Shown: positions 8,878 through 18,000 of the stretch, piece after piece | How the letters are laid out: every line of letters starts with the position of its first letter | How positions within the stretch are numbered: the stretch's first letter is position 1 | NCBI RefSeq assembly: GCF_900232825.1 | Contig: NZ_OCTP01000009.1 | Location: 86,453-150,452, forward strand | DNA: 64,000 nucleotides | Direction: 5' to 3' | Origin: Anaerococcus sp. Marseille-P3625 | Lineage (GTDB): Bacteria > Bacillota > Clostridia > Tissierellales > Peptoniphilaceae | The notes under the pieces: generated by a model | Databases searched by the model: none | The model's input: only the letters and a program-made list of their open reading frames with translations | Told to the model about the DNA's origin: nothing | Program-made: the position numbers and the translations under genes

Positions 8878-9128
8878 GAAAAGAAGAGTAATCTAAATGG
8901 ACATTTTACAGAGAGCCCAGTTTGCTGAGATGGGTAAGTAGAAGTTTAGATGAACATGGCCTTTGATGGGGTGAGTCGATATTAGATTCACACGGGTCTT
9001 CCCGTTATAGAAGTAGAGTATGTTTGTACTTGATGAGTGTATGTATGCGCGAGTATGCATAAAATAAGGTGGTAACGCGAATTTTCGTCCTTAGATTCTT
9101 TAGTTAGAATGTAAGGGCGTTTTTTTAT
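8878..9128 (+). promoter_or_regulatory. T-box riboswitch, methionine specifier (ATG)
   Basis: A complete tRNA-sensing leader. It begins with the stem I entry 'GAAGAGTAAT', carries the AG-bulge segment 'ACAGAGAGCCC' and a specifier loop reading GAAC-ATG-G with the codon at 8956-8958. It has the T-box core AGGTGGTAACGCG (9067-9079), which pairs with the uncharged tRNA acceptor end. The competing terminator runs from CGTCC (~9086) to GGGCG (~9115-9119) followed by T residues to 9127. ATG specifies methionine and the operon downstream encodes a MetNIQ-type transporter, so the two readings agree. Uncharged tRNA-Met should favour read-through. Confidence 0.92.
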
Positions 9129-9149
9129 GCGTATTAGAAAGGAATAAGA

Positions 9150-10358
9150 ATGGCAAATAATGAAATAATCAAAGAAAAAATTGAAAAATATTTTGATCAA
9201 ACAAAAAGTTGGAGAAATTACCTCCACGAAAATCCAGAAGTTTCTGATAAGGAATATCAAACATCAAAATATTTGAAAAAAGAATGTGAAAAACTAGGAC
9301 TAATAGTTGAAGACTTTGACGATACAACAGGTTTTATTGCCTTACTTGATACAAAAAAACCTGGCAAAACATTAGGCATAAGAACTGATATAGATGCCTT
9401 GCCGATAGCTGAAAGTCCTAAAAATTGCAAAAGCAAAAAAGAAGTTGTTTCAAAAAATCCTGGCGTAAGTCATGCTTGTGGCCACGATTCACATATGGCT
9501 ACACTTTTAAGCTCAGCAAAAATTTTATCAGAGCTTAAGGAAGATCTGGCTGGCAAAATCTACTTCATCTTTGAGGAAGGTGAAGAAACAGGAGCAGGCA
9601 TTGATGCTATGGTTAGACATTTGAAAGATAAAAATTTGGACGCTTGCTATGGTAATCACCAAAGTCCATTTTTGGAAATTGGAGAGATTTCTGTTGTTAA
9701 AGGTCCATCTTATGCAGGATGTGCTGGTGTAGAATTTGATGTAATTGGCAAGGGTGGTCATGGATCAAGACCTGATAAATGTATAAATCCTCTTACAGCT
9801 ACAGCAAATATAATAACAGCTTTAACCAATGCTTGGGTCAACCAATTAGACATAAGTAAAACAGTAACTTTTGGTCTAGGAGCTATAAATGGGGGATCAG
9901 CATCAAATGTCATTCCAAATACTTGCACAGTTAAGGGAACTTTAAGATTTTTTGATGACAAAGCTGGAGAAGATGCTCTTGAAGTTTTAAAGGAAGTTAC
10001 AAAGTTAACAGCAAAGGCTCACAAGTGCCATGTGAAATTTACTGATTACACAAAGATTGTTGCCTATCCTACCATAAATGATGTAAGCTTGGCAGAAGAT
10101 GTTAGAAAATCTCTAGCTGATATTTATCCAAAAGCTCTAGTAGAAGAAGAAGCAACTTTTGGATCAGAATCATTTTTTGGCTACTCTAGACTTTGCCCAT
10201 CAGTTTTCACAAGTTTTGGAATAAGAAATGAAGATAAGGGAATAACAGCTGGAGCTCACACCCCAGAATTTGATCTAGATCCAGAAGGCATAAAATATGC
10301 TATAGGTCTGCAAGTGAAATTTGCCAGTGATTTTTTGAAAGGAAGATTTGATGATTAA
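9150..10358 (+). CDS. M20 family metallopeptidase/amidohydrolase
   Basis: A 402-residue zinc-dependent M20D-type amidohydrolase, the family of N-acyl-amino-acid amidohydrolases and hippurate hydrolase. Metal-ligand motifs are visible: 'RTDIDALPI' (~residue 76), 'SHACGHDSHMA' (~106-116), 'FEEGEETGAG' (~144) and a late His in 'GAHTPEF'. The dimerisation domain is ~185-300, beginning 'KGGHGSRPDKCINPL'. It is the first gene of the Met T-box operon and overlaps metN by 8 bp. This placement suggests it releases methionine or a related compound from an acylated or peptide precursor, perhaps one imported by the adjacent transporter. That role is inferred from context only. Confidence 0.85.
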   Translation: MANNEIIKEKIEKYFDQTKSWRNYLHENPEVSDKEYQTSKYLKKECEKLGLIVEDFDDTTGFIALLDTKKPGKTLGIRTDIDALPIAESPKNCKSKKEVVSKNPGVSHACGHDSHMATLLSSAKILSELKEDLAGKIYFIFEEGEETGAGIDAMVRHLKDKNLDACYGNHQSPFLEIGEISVVKGPSYAGCAGVEFDVIGKGGHGSRPDKCINPLTATANIITALTNAWVNQLDISKTVTFGLGAINGGSASNVIPNTCTVKGTLRFFDDKAGEDALEVLKEVTKLTAKAHKCHVKFTDYTKIVAYPTINDVSLAEDVRKSLADIYPKALVEEEATFGSESFFGYSRLCPSVFTSFGIRNEDKGITAGAHTPEFDLDPEGIKYAIGLQVKFASDFLKGRFDD

Positions 10359-11379
10359 GTTAAAAAATGTAACAGTTGATTTTGATGGTTTCAAAGCAGT
10401 GGATGATGTCAATTTAAGTGTCACAGAAGGTGATATATATGGAATAGTAGGATTTTCCGGAGCTGGCAAATCAACTTTAGTTAGAACCATAAATTTACTT
10501 CAAAAACCAACAGCTGGCCAAGTTTTAGTTGAAGGCGAAAATCTTTTGGATTTATCAGCTAAAGAGCTTAGAGCCAGAAGAAAAAATATAGGAATGATTT
10601 TCCAACACTTTAACCTATTAAATAATATAACGGTTTTGGATAATGTAATTTTTCCTATAAGAAAGGAAAAAATTTCCAAAGAAGAAAAGATAAATAAAGC
10701 AAAGAAGCTTTTGGAACTTGTAGGCATAGGCGATAAGCTAGATAACTATCCAAGAGAGCTTTCAGGAGGCCAACAACAAAGATGCGCCATAGCAAGAGCT
10801 CTTGCATCAGATCCTGAAATTCTCCTATGTGATGAAGCAACAAGCGCTCTAGATCCTAAAACCACCAAACAAATATTAAAGTTACTAAAAGAGCTTAACA
10901 CTTCCTTGGGATTAACTATTGTAATAATAACCCATCAAATGGAAGTTGTAAAAGATTTATGTAACAAATGTGCAGTAATGCAAGCAGGAAAAATTGTTGA
11001 ATCTGGCTCAACTCTTTCAATTTTCTCAAATCCAAAAGATAAGCTAACTAGAGAATTTGTAGAAACATCTACCAACGTAAGCGAAACTATAGAGGAAGTT
11101 AAGTCAAATATTGGCATATTAAAGGAAAATGAGTTGCTAGTAAAACTAAACTATCTGGGCGAGTCTACAACAGAGCCTCTAATAAATGATATTTATGAAA
11201 AATTCGGAATAAAAACCAATATTTTGGCAGGAAATATCGAATTTATCACAGGAGTTCCAGTTGGTAATTTGATAGTCACTCTTGCTGGGGATGATCAATC
11301 GTTAAGCAAGTTGGGAGATTATTTACAAGAAAGAGATGTAAACGCAGAAATTTTAGGAGGAAAAGATGGGATTTTTTGA
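10351..11379 (+). CDS. metN: methionine ABC transporter ATP-binding protein MetN
   Basis: A 342-residue ATPase of the methionine-uptake family. It has Walker A 'GFSGAGKST' (~39-47), ABC signature 'LSGGQQQRCAIARAL' (~139-153) and Walker B 'ILLCDEATSALD'. The C-terminal NIL regulatory domain (~265-342) binds methionine in E. coli MetN and mediates transinhibition. I start at ATG 10351; a TTG one codon upstream is possible but GGAAG fits the ATG. The 5' end overlaps the M20 gene by 8 bp and the 3' end overlaps metI by 14 bp, so translation is tightly coupled. Confidence 0.93.
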   Translation: MIKLKNVTVDFDGFKAVDDVNLSVTEGDIYGIVGFSGAGKSTLVRTINLLQKPTAGQVLVEGENLLDLSAKELRARRKNIGMIFQHFNLLNNITVLDNVIFPIRKEKISKEEKINKAKKLLELVGIGDKLDNYPRELSGGQQQRCAIARALASDPEILLCDEATSALDPKTTKQILKLLKELNTSLGLTIVIITHQMEVVKDLCNKCAVMQAGKIVESGSTLSIFSNPKDKLTREFVETSTNVSETIEEVKSNIGILKENELLVKLNYLGESTTEPLINDIYEKFGIKTNILAGNIEFITGVPVGNLIVTLAGDDQSLSKLGDYLQERDVNAEILGGKDGIF

Positions 11380-12031
11380 TTATTCACTTTCTATAAAAGA
11401 TAGGATAATAGAAGACTTTGGAACAACCTTATATATGCTATTTTTTGCAGCTATATTTTCAGGCCTCCTTGGTCTTTGCTTAGGCGTAATAATGGTAGTT
11501 ACCGATAAGGATAGAATTTTGGAAAACAAATTTATCTATAGTTTTTTGGATAAATTCACAAATTTATTTAGGTCTATACCTTTTGTAATCTTACTAGCTT
11601 TGATAGCACCTGTTACAAGGGCTATTGTAAACACAAGGATAGGTCCAAAGGCGGCCATAGTGCCTCTAGTATTTTCCTGCGTACCATTTTTTGCAAGACA
11701 AGTTGAACAAGCCCTTGCGGATGTAGATCCAGGTAAAATCGAAGCGGCACAAGCGATGGGAGCATCTCCTTTTGAAATAATAACTAGAGTATATATAAGA
11801 GAAGGTCTTCCAAGCCTAATAAGGGCATCATCAATTACTCTGATTTCCCTACTAGGACTTACTGCAATGGCAGGACTAGTTGGAGCAGGTGGAATTGGTG
11901 ATTTGGCCATTTCCATGGGTTACCAACGTTACAAGGACGATGTAGTAATTGTAAGTGTTGTTTTGATATTAATAGTAGTATTTATAATACAAGCTGTTGC
12001 TAATCATTTGATAAGAAAAACAAGTCATTAA
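11366..12031 (+). CDS. metI: methionine ABC transporter permease MetI
   Basis: A 221-residue membrane protein of the MetI family with five membrane helices. The cytoplasmic EAA loop is visible as 'KIEAAQAMGASPFEIITRVYI', preceded by 'VPFFARQVEQALADVDPG', a strongly conserved MetI stretch. It forms the transmembrane channel with MetN as ATPase. Start ATG 11366 follows GGAGG inside the end of metN, and the first metQ begins 10 bp after its stop. Confidence 0.93.
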   Translation: MGFFDYSLSIKDRIIEDFGTTLYMLFFAAIFSGLLGLCLGVIMVVTDKDRILENKFIYSFLDKFTNLFRSIPFVILLALIAPVTRAIVNTRIGPKAAIVPLVFSCVPFFARQVEQALADVDPGKIEAAQAMGASPFEIITRVYIREGLPSLIRASSITLISLLGLTAMAGLVGAGGIGDLAISMGYQRYKDDVVIVSVVLILIVVFIIQAVANHLIRKTSH

Positions 12032-12041
12032 GGAGGGAAAA

Positions 12042-12893
12042 ATGAAAAATTTAGCAAAATTTACTTTAGCTCTTGCCCTAGTATTAGGATTAAGTTCATG
12101 CGGAGCAAACAAGACAGAAGATAAGACAAAACAAGAAGAAAAACCAAAAACTGAAGCCACAGATACCATAAAGATTGGTGTAGTTGGTGAAAAAAATGAA
12201 ATTTGGGAAGAAGTCATCAAAAGATATGAAAAAGCAACTGGCAAAAAAGCTGAGTTAGTCAAATTTGCAGACTACAACCAACCAAATGAAGCCTTAGTAA
12301 GTGGAGATATTGATTTAAACTCTTACCAACACCACAAATTCCTAGATGAATTTAACAAAGCCCAAGGAGAAGAAAAAATTGTAGGCATAGGAGATACCAT
12401 GCTTGCACCTTTGGGAATCTATAGCAATCAAATAAAAGATGTAAATGAATTAAAAGAAGGAGATAAAATTGCTATTCCTAACGATCCATCAAATGGACCA
12501 AGAGCCTTATTCCTCCTTCAAGCAGCTGGTCTTATCAAAATAGATGGCAAAGCTGGTGAATCTGTAGCTCTAGAGAATATAAAAGAAAATCCAAAAAAAT
12601 TGGAATTTATAGAAATGGATGCTTCTCAGACTCCAAGAAGTTTAGATGATGTAAAAGCTGCAGTGGTAAATGACAATTACGCCCTAGATGCTGGACTTAG
12701 CCCAAATAAGGATGCAATTTTCCTAGAAGATCCTAAAAGTCCTGATGCAAAAATCTATGTAAATTGCATAGCTGCTAGAATTGAAGATAAAGACAATGAA
12801 GCTTACAAGGAACTTGTAAAATACTATCAATCAGAAGAAACAAAAAAAGATTATGAAAAATATACCAATGGTGCATGGATTGCCTCTTGGTAA
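12042..12893 (+). CDS. metQ: methionine-binding lipoprotein MetQ, copy 1
   Basis: A 283-residue lipoprotein of the NlpA/MetQ family. The signal peptide ends in lipobox 'LSSC' (Cys ~22), followed by a Lys/Glu-rich linker and a periplasmic-binding-type fold. Family blocks are 'LVKFADYNQPNEALVSGDID', 'NSYQHHKFLDEFN', 'LAPLGIYS', 'IAIPNDPSNGPRALFLLQ' and 'INCIAARIEDK'-like residues near the end. It captures methionine outside the membrane for MetNI. AAGGAGG precedes the start. A second metQ follows directly. Confidence 0.93.
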   Translation: MKNLAKFTLALALVLGLSSCGANKTEDKTKQEEKPKTEATDTIKIGVVGEKNEIWEEVIKRYEKATGKKAELVKFADYNQPNEALVSGDIDLNSYQHHKFLDEFNKAQGEEKIVGIGDTMLAPLGIYSNQIKDVNELKEGDKIAIPNDPSNGPRALFLLQAAGLIKIDGKAGESVALENIKENPKKLEFIEMDASQTPRSLDDVKAAVVNDNYALDAGLSPNKDAIFLEDPKSPDAKIYVNCIAARIEDKDNEAYKELVKYYQSEETKKDYEKYTNGAWIASW

Positions 12894-12921
12894 AATAATA
12901 AAATTTAAAGGAGAAAAAACA

Positions 12922-13812
12922 ATGAAAAATATTACAAAAATAGCTCTAGGCCTTGCTATAATTTTAGGTCTAACATCTTGTTCATCAAATAACCAAAGTG
13001 CAAAAAATGATAATGCAGAAAAAAGTGCTCAAACAGAGGAAAGTAAAACAGATAATTCAACCGATCCATTAGCAGATAAGGATGTTATAAAACTAGGTGT
13101 GTGTGGAGAAAATAACGAAGACTGGGACGATGTTGCCAAAAGATTTAAAGAAGGAACAGGCAAAGAGATTGAGCTTGTCAAATTTACCGACTATAGAGAA
13201 CCAAACGAAGCCTTATTATCTGGAGATATAGATATCAACGCTTTCCAACACAAAAAATTCTTGGAAGATTTCAACAAAGTTGCTGGCTCTGATATAGTAT
13301 CAATAGCAGATACCTCCATTGCTCCTCTTGGTATATATTCTTCAAAAATAAAAGATCTAAAAGATCTAAAAGACGGAGCAAAAATTGCTATACCAGATGA
13401 TGCTACAAATGGAGCAAGATCTCTATTTCTTCTTCAATCAGCAGGCCTTATAAAAGTAAGTGGTAAAGATGGAGATGCTATAACCATAAACGAAATAACT
13501 GAAAACCCAAGAAATTTTGAAATTATAGAACTATCTGCTTCTCAAACAGCAAGAAGTCTTGATGATGTGGATATAGCTTGTGTAAACTCAGGAATGGCTG
13601 TAGATGCTGGATTTATTCCAACACAAGATGCAATTTACTTAGAAGATCACAAGGATCCAAATAAGGGAATCTATGTAAATATTATAGCAACTACAAAAGC
13701 AAACAAAGATAGCAAAATTTTAAAAGATTTGGTAGATAATTACTATCACACAGACGAAACTAAAAAAATAATAGAAGAAATATCCAAGGGTTCATCAATC
13801 CCAGTTTGGTAA
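12922..13812 (+). CDS. metQ: methionine-binding lipoprotein MetQ, copy 2
   Basis: A 296-residue paralogue of the preceding lipoprotein with lipobox 'LTSC' and the same family blocks ('LVKFTDYREPNEALLSGDID', 'NAFQHKKFLEDF', 'IAPLGIYS', 'IPDDATNGARSLFLLQSAGL'). I start at ATG 12922, after AAAGGAG; an in-frame ATG at 12853 lies inside copy 1 and would hide the lipoprotein signal. Pocket-flanking residues differ between copies: HH versus HK after the QH pair, and PNDPSNGP versus PDDATNGA. The two proteins may therefore prefer different ligands, such as L- versus D-methionine, oxidised methionine or dipeptides, feeding one MetNI. Confidence 0.9.
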   Translation: MKNITKIALGLAIILGLTSCSSNNQSAKNDNAEKSAQTEESKTDNSTDPLADKDVIKLGVCGENNEDWDDVAKRFKEGTGKEIELVKFTDYREPNEALLSGDIDINAFQHKKFLEDFNKVAGSDIVSIADTSIAPLGIYSSKIKDLKDLKDGAKIAIPDDATNGARSLFLLQSAGLIKVSGKDGDAITINEITENPRNFEIIELSASQTARSLDDVDIACVNSGMAVDAGFIPTQDAIYLEDHKDPNKGIYVNIIATTKANKDSKILKDLVDNYYHTDETKKIIEEISKGSSIPVW

Positions 13813-13862
13813 AATTCTTTAAAAGTCACAAACTAACCGTACAATATTATAAAGGAGTGACT

Positions 13863-14345
13863 ATGACTACGATTTATGATTATAAAGTTAAAAATATAAA
13901 TGGAGAAGATGTTTCTATAGAAAAATACAAGGGAAAAGTTCTTTTGATAGTAAATACAGCAACTAAATGTGGCTTTACTCCCCAATATGAGGGTCTTGAA
14001 GAGCTTTATAAAACTTACAAAGATAAAGGCTTTGAAATTTTAGATTTTCCTTGTAATCAATTTGCAAACCAAGCTCCAGAAACAAACCAAGAAATAAAAA
14101 ACTTCTGTACGGCAAGATTTGGTGTAACTTTTGAAACTTTCGCAAAAATCGATGTAAATGGTGAAAATGAAGAACCACTATATAATTTCCTAAAAAATTC
14201 CAAAGGCGGAATTTTTGGAGATGATATCAAGTGGAATTTTACCAAATTTTTGATAGACAAAGATGGAAATGTAGTAAATAGATACGCTTCACAAAAAAAG
14301 CCAAAAAATATCGCCAAAGATATAGAAAAATTATTGGAAGCCTAA
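13863..14345 (+). CDS. glutathione peroxidase family thiol peroxidase (Cys type)
   Basis: A 160-residue glutathione-peroxidase-fold protein. The catalytic site carries cysteine, not selenocysteine: Cys36 in 'NTATKCGFTPQY'. The Gln of 'FPCNQFANQ' and the Trp-Asn of 'IKWNFTKF' complete the tetrad. Bacterial Cys-type members usually use thioredoxin rather than glutathione to reduce hydrogen peroxide or organic peroxides; that is family knowledge, not shown here. AAAGGAGTGA supports ATG 13863; an upstream in-frame start overlaps metQ copy 2 and lacks a site. No terminator separates it from metQ (50 bp), so it may be partly under Met T-box control. The AMMECR1-like gene starts 1 bp after its stop. 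Confidence 0.88.
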   Translation: MTTIYDYKVKNINGEDVSIEKYKGKVLLIVNTATKCGFTPQYEGLEELYKTYKDKGFEILDFPCNQFANQAPETNQEIKNFCTARFGVTFETFAKIDVNGENEEPLYNFLKNSKGGIFGDDIKWNFTKFLIDKDGNVVNRYASQKKPKNIAKDIEKLLEA

Positions 14346-14346
14346 G

Positions 14347-14832
14347 ATGGATAAATTTGTAAAACTAGCCAAAGACTCAATACAATATTATATAGAAAAT
14401 AAAAAATACCTAAAAGAATATGATCAAAGCTTTAAGGACAACCACAATGGAGTGTTGATTATTATTAGGCAAAATGGCAAAAATGAAATAAGTGGTTCAA
14501 TTTACCCGACAAGAGCGAACATTGGCCTTGATATAATTTACGAATCAGTAAATGCAACGATTTTTAATAACGCCATAGATATGACTGATAATGACATAAG
14601 CGATTTATATATTAGCGTTTATGAAGCTACAAAAATAGAGCAGATCAAAGATATGAATGAATTTGGAGTATATCATGGTTTGCTTTTAAAATTTAACAAT
14701 TTTGATTATTTGGCTTTTAGAAATGATTATGAATCAGACTATCAAATGTATGAGGATATAAAAGATAGGGCAAATGTTGATGAGGATGATATTTATAGCC
14801 TTTACAAATTTAAGGGAACTAGGCATATATAG
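14347..14832 (+). CDS. AMMECR1-domain protein with altered RGCIG motif
   Basis: A 161-residue protein whose blocks follow the AMMECR1 domain in order: 'NGVLIIIRQNG', 'SGSIYPTRANIGLDII', a 'NATIFNNAIDMTDNDISDL' helix/strand segment, 'LYISVYEA', 'FGVYHGLLLKF' and a closing 'EDDIYSLYKFK'. AMMECR1 proteins normally carry LRGCIG at the second block; here it reads ISGSIY, so the conserved Arg-Gly-Cys is lost. The biochemical role of AMMECR1 is unsettled. In many clostridia it sits with MEMO and radical-SAM partners, absent here. The 1-bp gap to the peroxidase gene suggests co-expression. Assignment is by pattern and moderately sure. Confidence 0.6.
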   Translation: MDKFVKLAKDSIQYYIENKKYLKEYDQSFKDNHNGVLIIIRQNGKNEISGSIYPTRANIGLDIIYESVNATIFNNAIDMTDNDISDLYISVYEATKIEQIKDMNEFGVYHGLLLKFNNFDYLAFRNDYESDYQMYEDIKDRANVDEDDIYSLYKFKGTRHI

Positions 14833-14845
14833 GGAAAATAAGCAT

Positions 14846-14874
14846 TTGACAATTAGACCTATAATTAGTACACT
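14846..14874 (+). promoter_or_regulatory. promoter for the isoleucine T-box/ileS unit
   Basis: TTGACA (14846-14851) and TACACT (14869-14874) are separated by 17 bp, immediately before the T-box leader. A TATAAT at 14860 is too close to this -35 to pair with it. Confidence 0.65.
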
Positions 14875-14889
14875 AAATTAAGAATAATA

Positions 14890-15080
14890 ATAGAGTGAAA
14901 AAAGAAGAGTAGCCCTAATAGGAAATCACAGAGAGGCAGGATTGGTGGAAACTGCTATTAAATATTTTGGTGAAGATCATCTTTTAGCATAATGAGTGAA
15001 AAAAGTAGCTTGTTACGAAAGCCAATCGTTAAGAGCAACAATTGAAATAAGTGGACCGTCTGTATGGACGGTTCTTTTTT
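14890..15080 (+). promoter_or_regulatory. T-box riboswitch, isoleucine specifier (ATC)
   Basis: A tRNA-sensing leader upstream of ileS. It shows the stem I entry 'AAGAAGAGTAG', the AG-bulge segment 'ACAGAGAGGCAGG' with the apical 'GGTGGAAACTGC', and a specifier loop GAAG-ATC-A with the codon at 14976-14978. The T-box core 'AAGTGGACC' is near 15048-15057. The terminator stem ACCGTC/GACGGT (15055-15060 with 15067-15072) is followed by TTCTTTTTT. The Ile codon agrees with the downstream isoleucyl-tRNA synthetase. Confidence 0.92.
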
Positions 15081-15094
15081 ATTAAGGAGAATAA

Positions 15095-18000
15095 ATGAGC
15101 GAATTCAAATCTTTAAAAACTAACGAAAGCAAAAAAAGAGAAGAAGAATTAAAGAATTATTGGAACGAAATTGATCTTTTGGGAGAAACTTTCAAAACTC
15201 GTGAAGATGCCAAACAATATGTAATTTACGATGGCCCTCCAACAGCTAATGGCAAGCCTGGTATCCACCACGTTATAGCAAGAACCCTAAAGGATATGAC
15301 CAGCCGTTATAAAAATATGAGAGGCTATAAGGTCTTAAAAAAAGCTGGTTGGGATACTCACGGTCTTCCAGTAGAAATTGAAGTTGAAAAGATATTAAAT
15401 TTTCACGACAAAAACGACATAGAAGATTATGGTATAGAAAAGTTCAACAAACTTTGCAAGGAATCCGTGTGGGAATATTCTGACTTATGGCGTGACATGA
15501 GCGATAGAATGGCCTATTTGTACGATATGGATCATCCTTATGTAACTTTGGATAATGATTACATCGAAACCGAATGGTATCTATTAGATAAGGCTTTTAA
15601 AGAAGGATTAATCTACGAAGGGGCTAAGGTAATGCCATATTGTCCAAGATGTGGTACAGGACTTGCTTCCCACGAAGTTGCCCAAGGCTATCAAATGGAT
15701 AAGACCATCACCCTTACCGTAAAATTCAAGAAAAAAGATACAGAAAACGAATATTTCTTAGCATGGACGACAACTCCATGGACTTTGCCATCTAACGTTG
15801 CACTTTCAGTAAATCCAGATTTAACTTATGTTAAAGTTTTTGACAAAACTGATGATTGCTATTATTATATGGCAGAATCTTTGGCAGAAACTTTGATGGA
15901 AGGCCACGATTACCAAGTTGTTGAGAAATTAAAAGGCTCTGACATGGAATATATGGAATATGAACAATTACTTCCTTATGTAAATGTTGGGGATAAAAAA
16001 GCCTTTATAGTAACTTTGGCAGATTATATTTCAGCAGAAGATGGTACTGGTATTGTTCACTCAGCTCCTGCTTTTGGTGAAGACGACTATCAAGTTGGTA
16101 GAAAATACGACCTTGCTTTTGTTCAACCGGTTGACCTTGAAGGAAATTTCACAGAAACTCCTTGGAAGGGAAGATTTATTTTTGATACCAACGAAGATAT
16201 TTGGCATCATTTAGTAAATGAAGGAAAAGTCTTTAAAAAACAAACTGTTGAACATAATTATCCACACTGCTGGAGATGCCATACACCGCTTGTTTATTAT
16301 GCTAAACCATCTTGGTATATAGAAATGAGCAAGTTTTCTGAAAAAATGGTAGAAAATAACAAAACAGTTAATTGGTTCCCTCAAACTATTGGCGAAAAAA
16401 GATTTGGCAATTGGCTAGAAAATGTAAAAGACTGGGCAATTTCCAGAAGCCGTTATTGGGGAACTCCACTAAATATTTGGAAATGTGAAGAGTGCGGTCA
16501 TACAAGAACTGTTGGATCAAGAGCTGAGCTAGCAGAGCTTGCCATAGAAGATATAGATGAAAATATAGAACTTCACAGACCATATGTAGATAATGTGACA
16601 ATGAAATGTCCTCATTGTGGCAAGATTATGAAAAGAGTTCCAGATGTAATCGATGTCTGGTTTGACTCAGGAGCTATGCCATTTGCACAACTTCACTATC
16701 CTTTTGAAAACAAAGAATTATTTGAAAATTATTATCCAGCAGATTTTATCTGTGAAGGAATCGACCAAACTCGTGGCTGGTTTTATTCGCTAATGGCAAT
16801 TTCAACCATAACCATGGGCAATGCACCATACAAAAATGTTCTTGTAAATGATTTGGTAGTTGACAAAAACGGACAAAAAATGAGTAAATCTCGTGGCAAC
16901 ACCCTAGATCCTTTTGCACTATTTGACAAATACGGGGCAGATGCTGTAAGATTTTATTCTCTTTATGTATCTCCTGCTTGGATGCAAACTAAATTTGACG
17001 AAAATGGTTTGGTAGAAGTTCGCAATAATTTCTTTAGAACTTATGAAAATGTCTACAATTTCTTTACTCTTTATGCCAATACAGATAATTTGGGCATGGA
17101 AGAGATGAAAAATATAGGTGAGGTTAAACTTGAAAAAATCGACAGATGGTTATATTCAAGATTAAATTCTTTATTAAAAGAATACTACCAACAAATGGAG
17201 ATTTTTGAATACAACAAGGTCGTTCATTTGATATCTGATTTTGTAGTAGAAGATCTTTCAAATTGGTATATAAGACGTAATAGAAAGAGATTTTGGACAA
17301 GTGATATCAGCGATTCCAAAAAAGCAGTTTACAAAACAACTTACGATGTTTTACTCACTTTATCAAAGATAATAGCACCAATTACACCATTTATAGCTGA
17401 AGAAGTTTATAGAAACCTAACTGGAGATAAAACTGTTCACACACAACTTTTGCAAGAAGTTAACGAAAAATTAATCGACAAAGAACTTGAAAATGATATG
17501 GAATTACTTAGAAAAGTTGTAAATCTAGGTCGTGCTTCAAGAGAAAAAGAAGCAATCAAGGTTCGTCAACCACTTTCTAAAATCATTGTCGATGGCAGAT
17601 ATAAGAAAAACATCGAAGATTTAGTTCCACTAATCAAAGAAGAGCTAAATGTCAAAGAAGTTGAATTTGCGGAAGATCTATCAGAATTTATGGAATTTTC
17701 ACTAAAACCTGATTTTAAGGTTGTAGGTCCAATATTCCAAGCAAAGGTAAATGAATTTGGCAAATACTTACAAAAGATCAATGCCAAGGAATTTATCGAT
17801 CAAGTGGAAAATGAAGATGTAGAAATAGAATTGTCAGGCGAAAAATATCAAGTTAAAAAAGATTATCTAGACGTTAGAATTTCCGCAAAAGAAGGCTTTG
17901 ATGTTGAAATTGATGGCAATGTTTTTGTAGTTTTGGATACCGAAATAACAAAAGATCTAAAAGATGAGGGCTATGCTCGTGAATTTATTTCAAAAATTCA

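Noticed and set aside
13990..14060. Selenocysteine in the glutathione peroxidase
   Set aside because: The catalytic codon is TGT (Cys36), and no in-frame TGA or SECIS-like hairpin is present.
14860..14865. TATAAT as -10 of the ileS promoter
   Set aside because: Only 8 bp from the TTGACA; the TACACT at 14869 has the proper 17-bp spacing.
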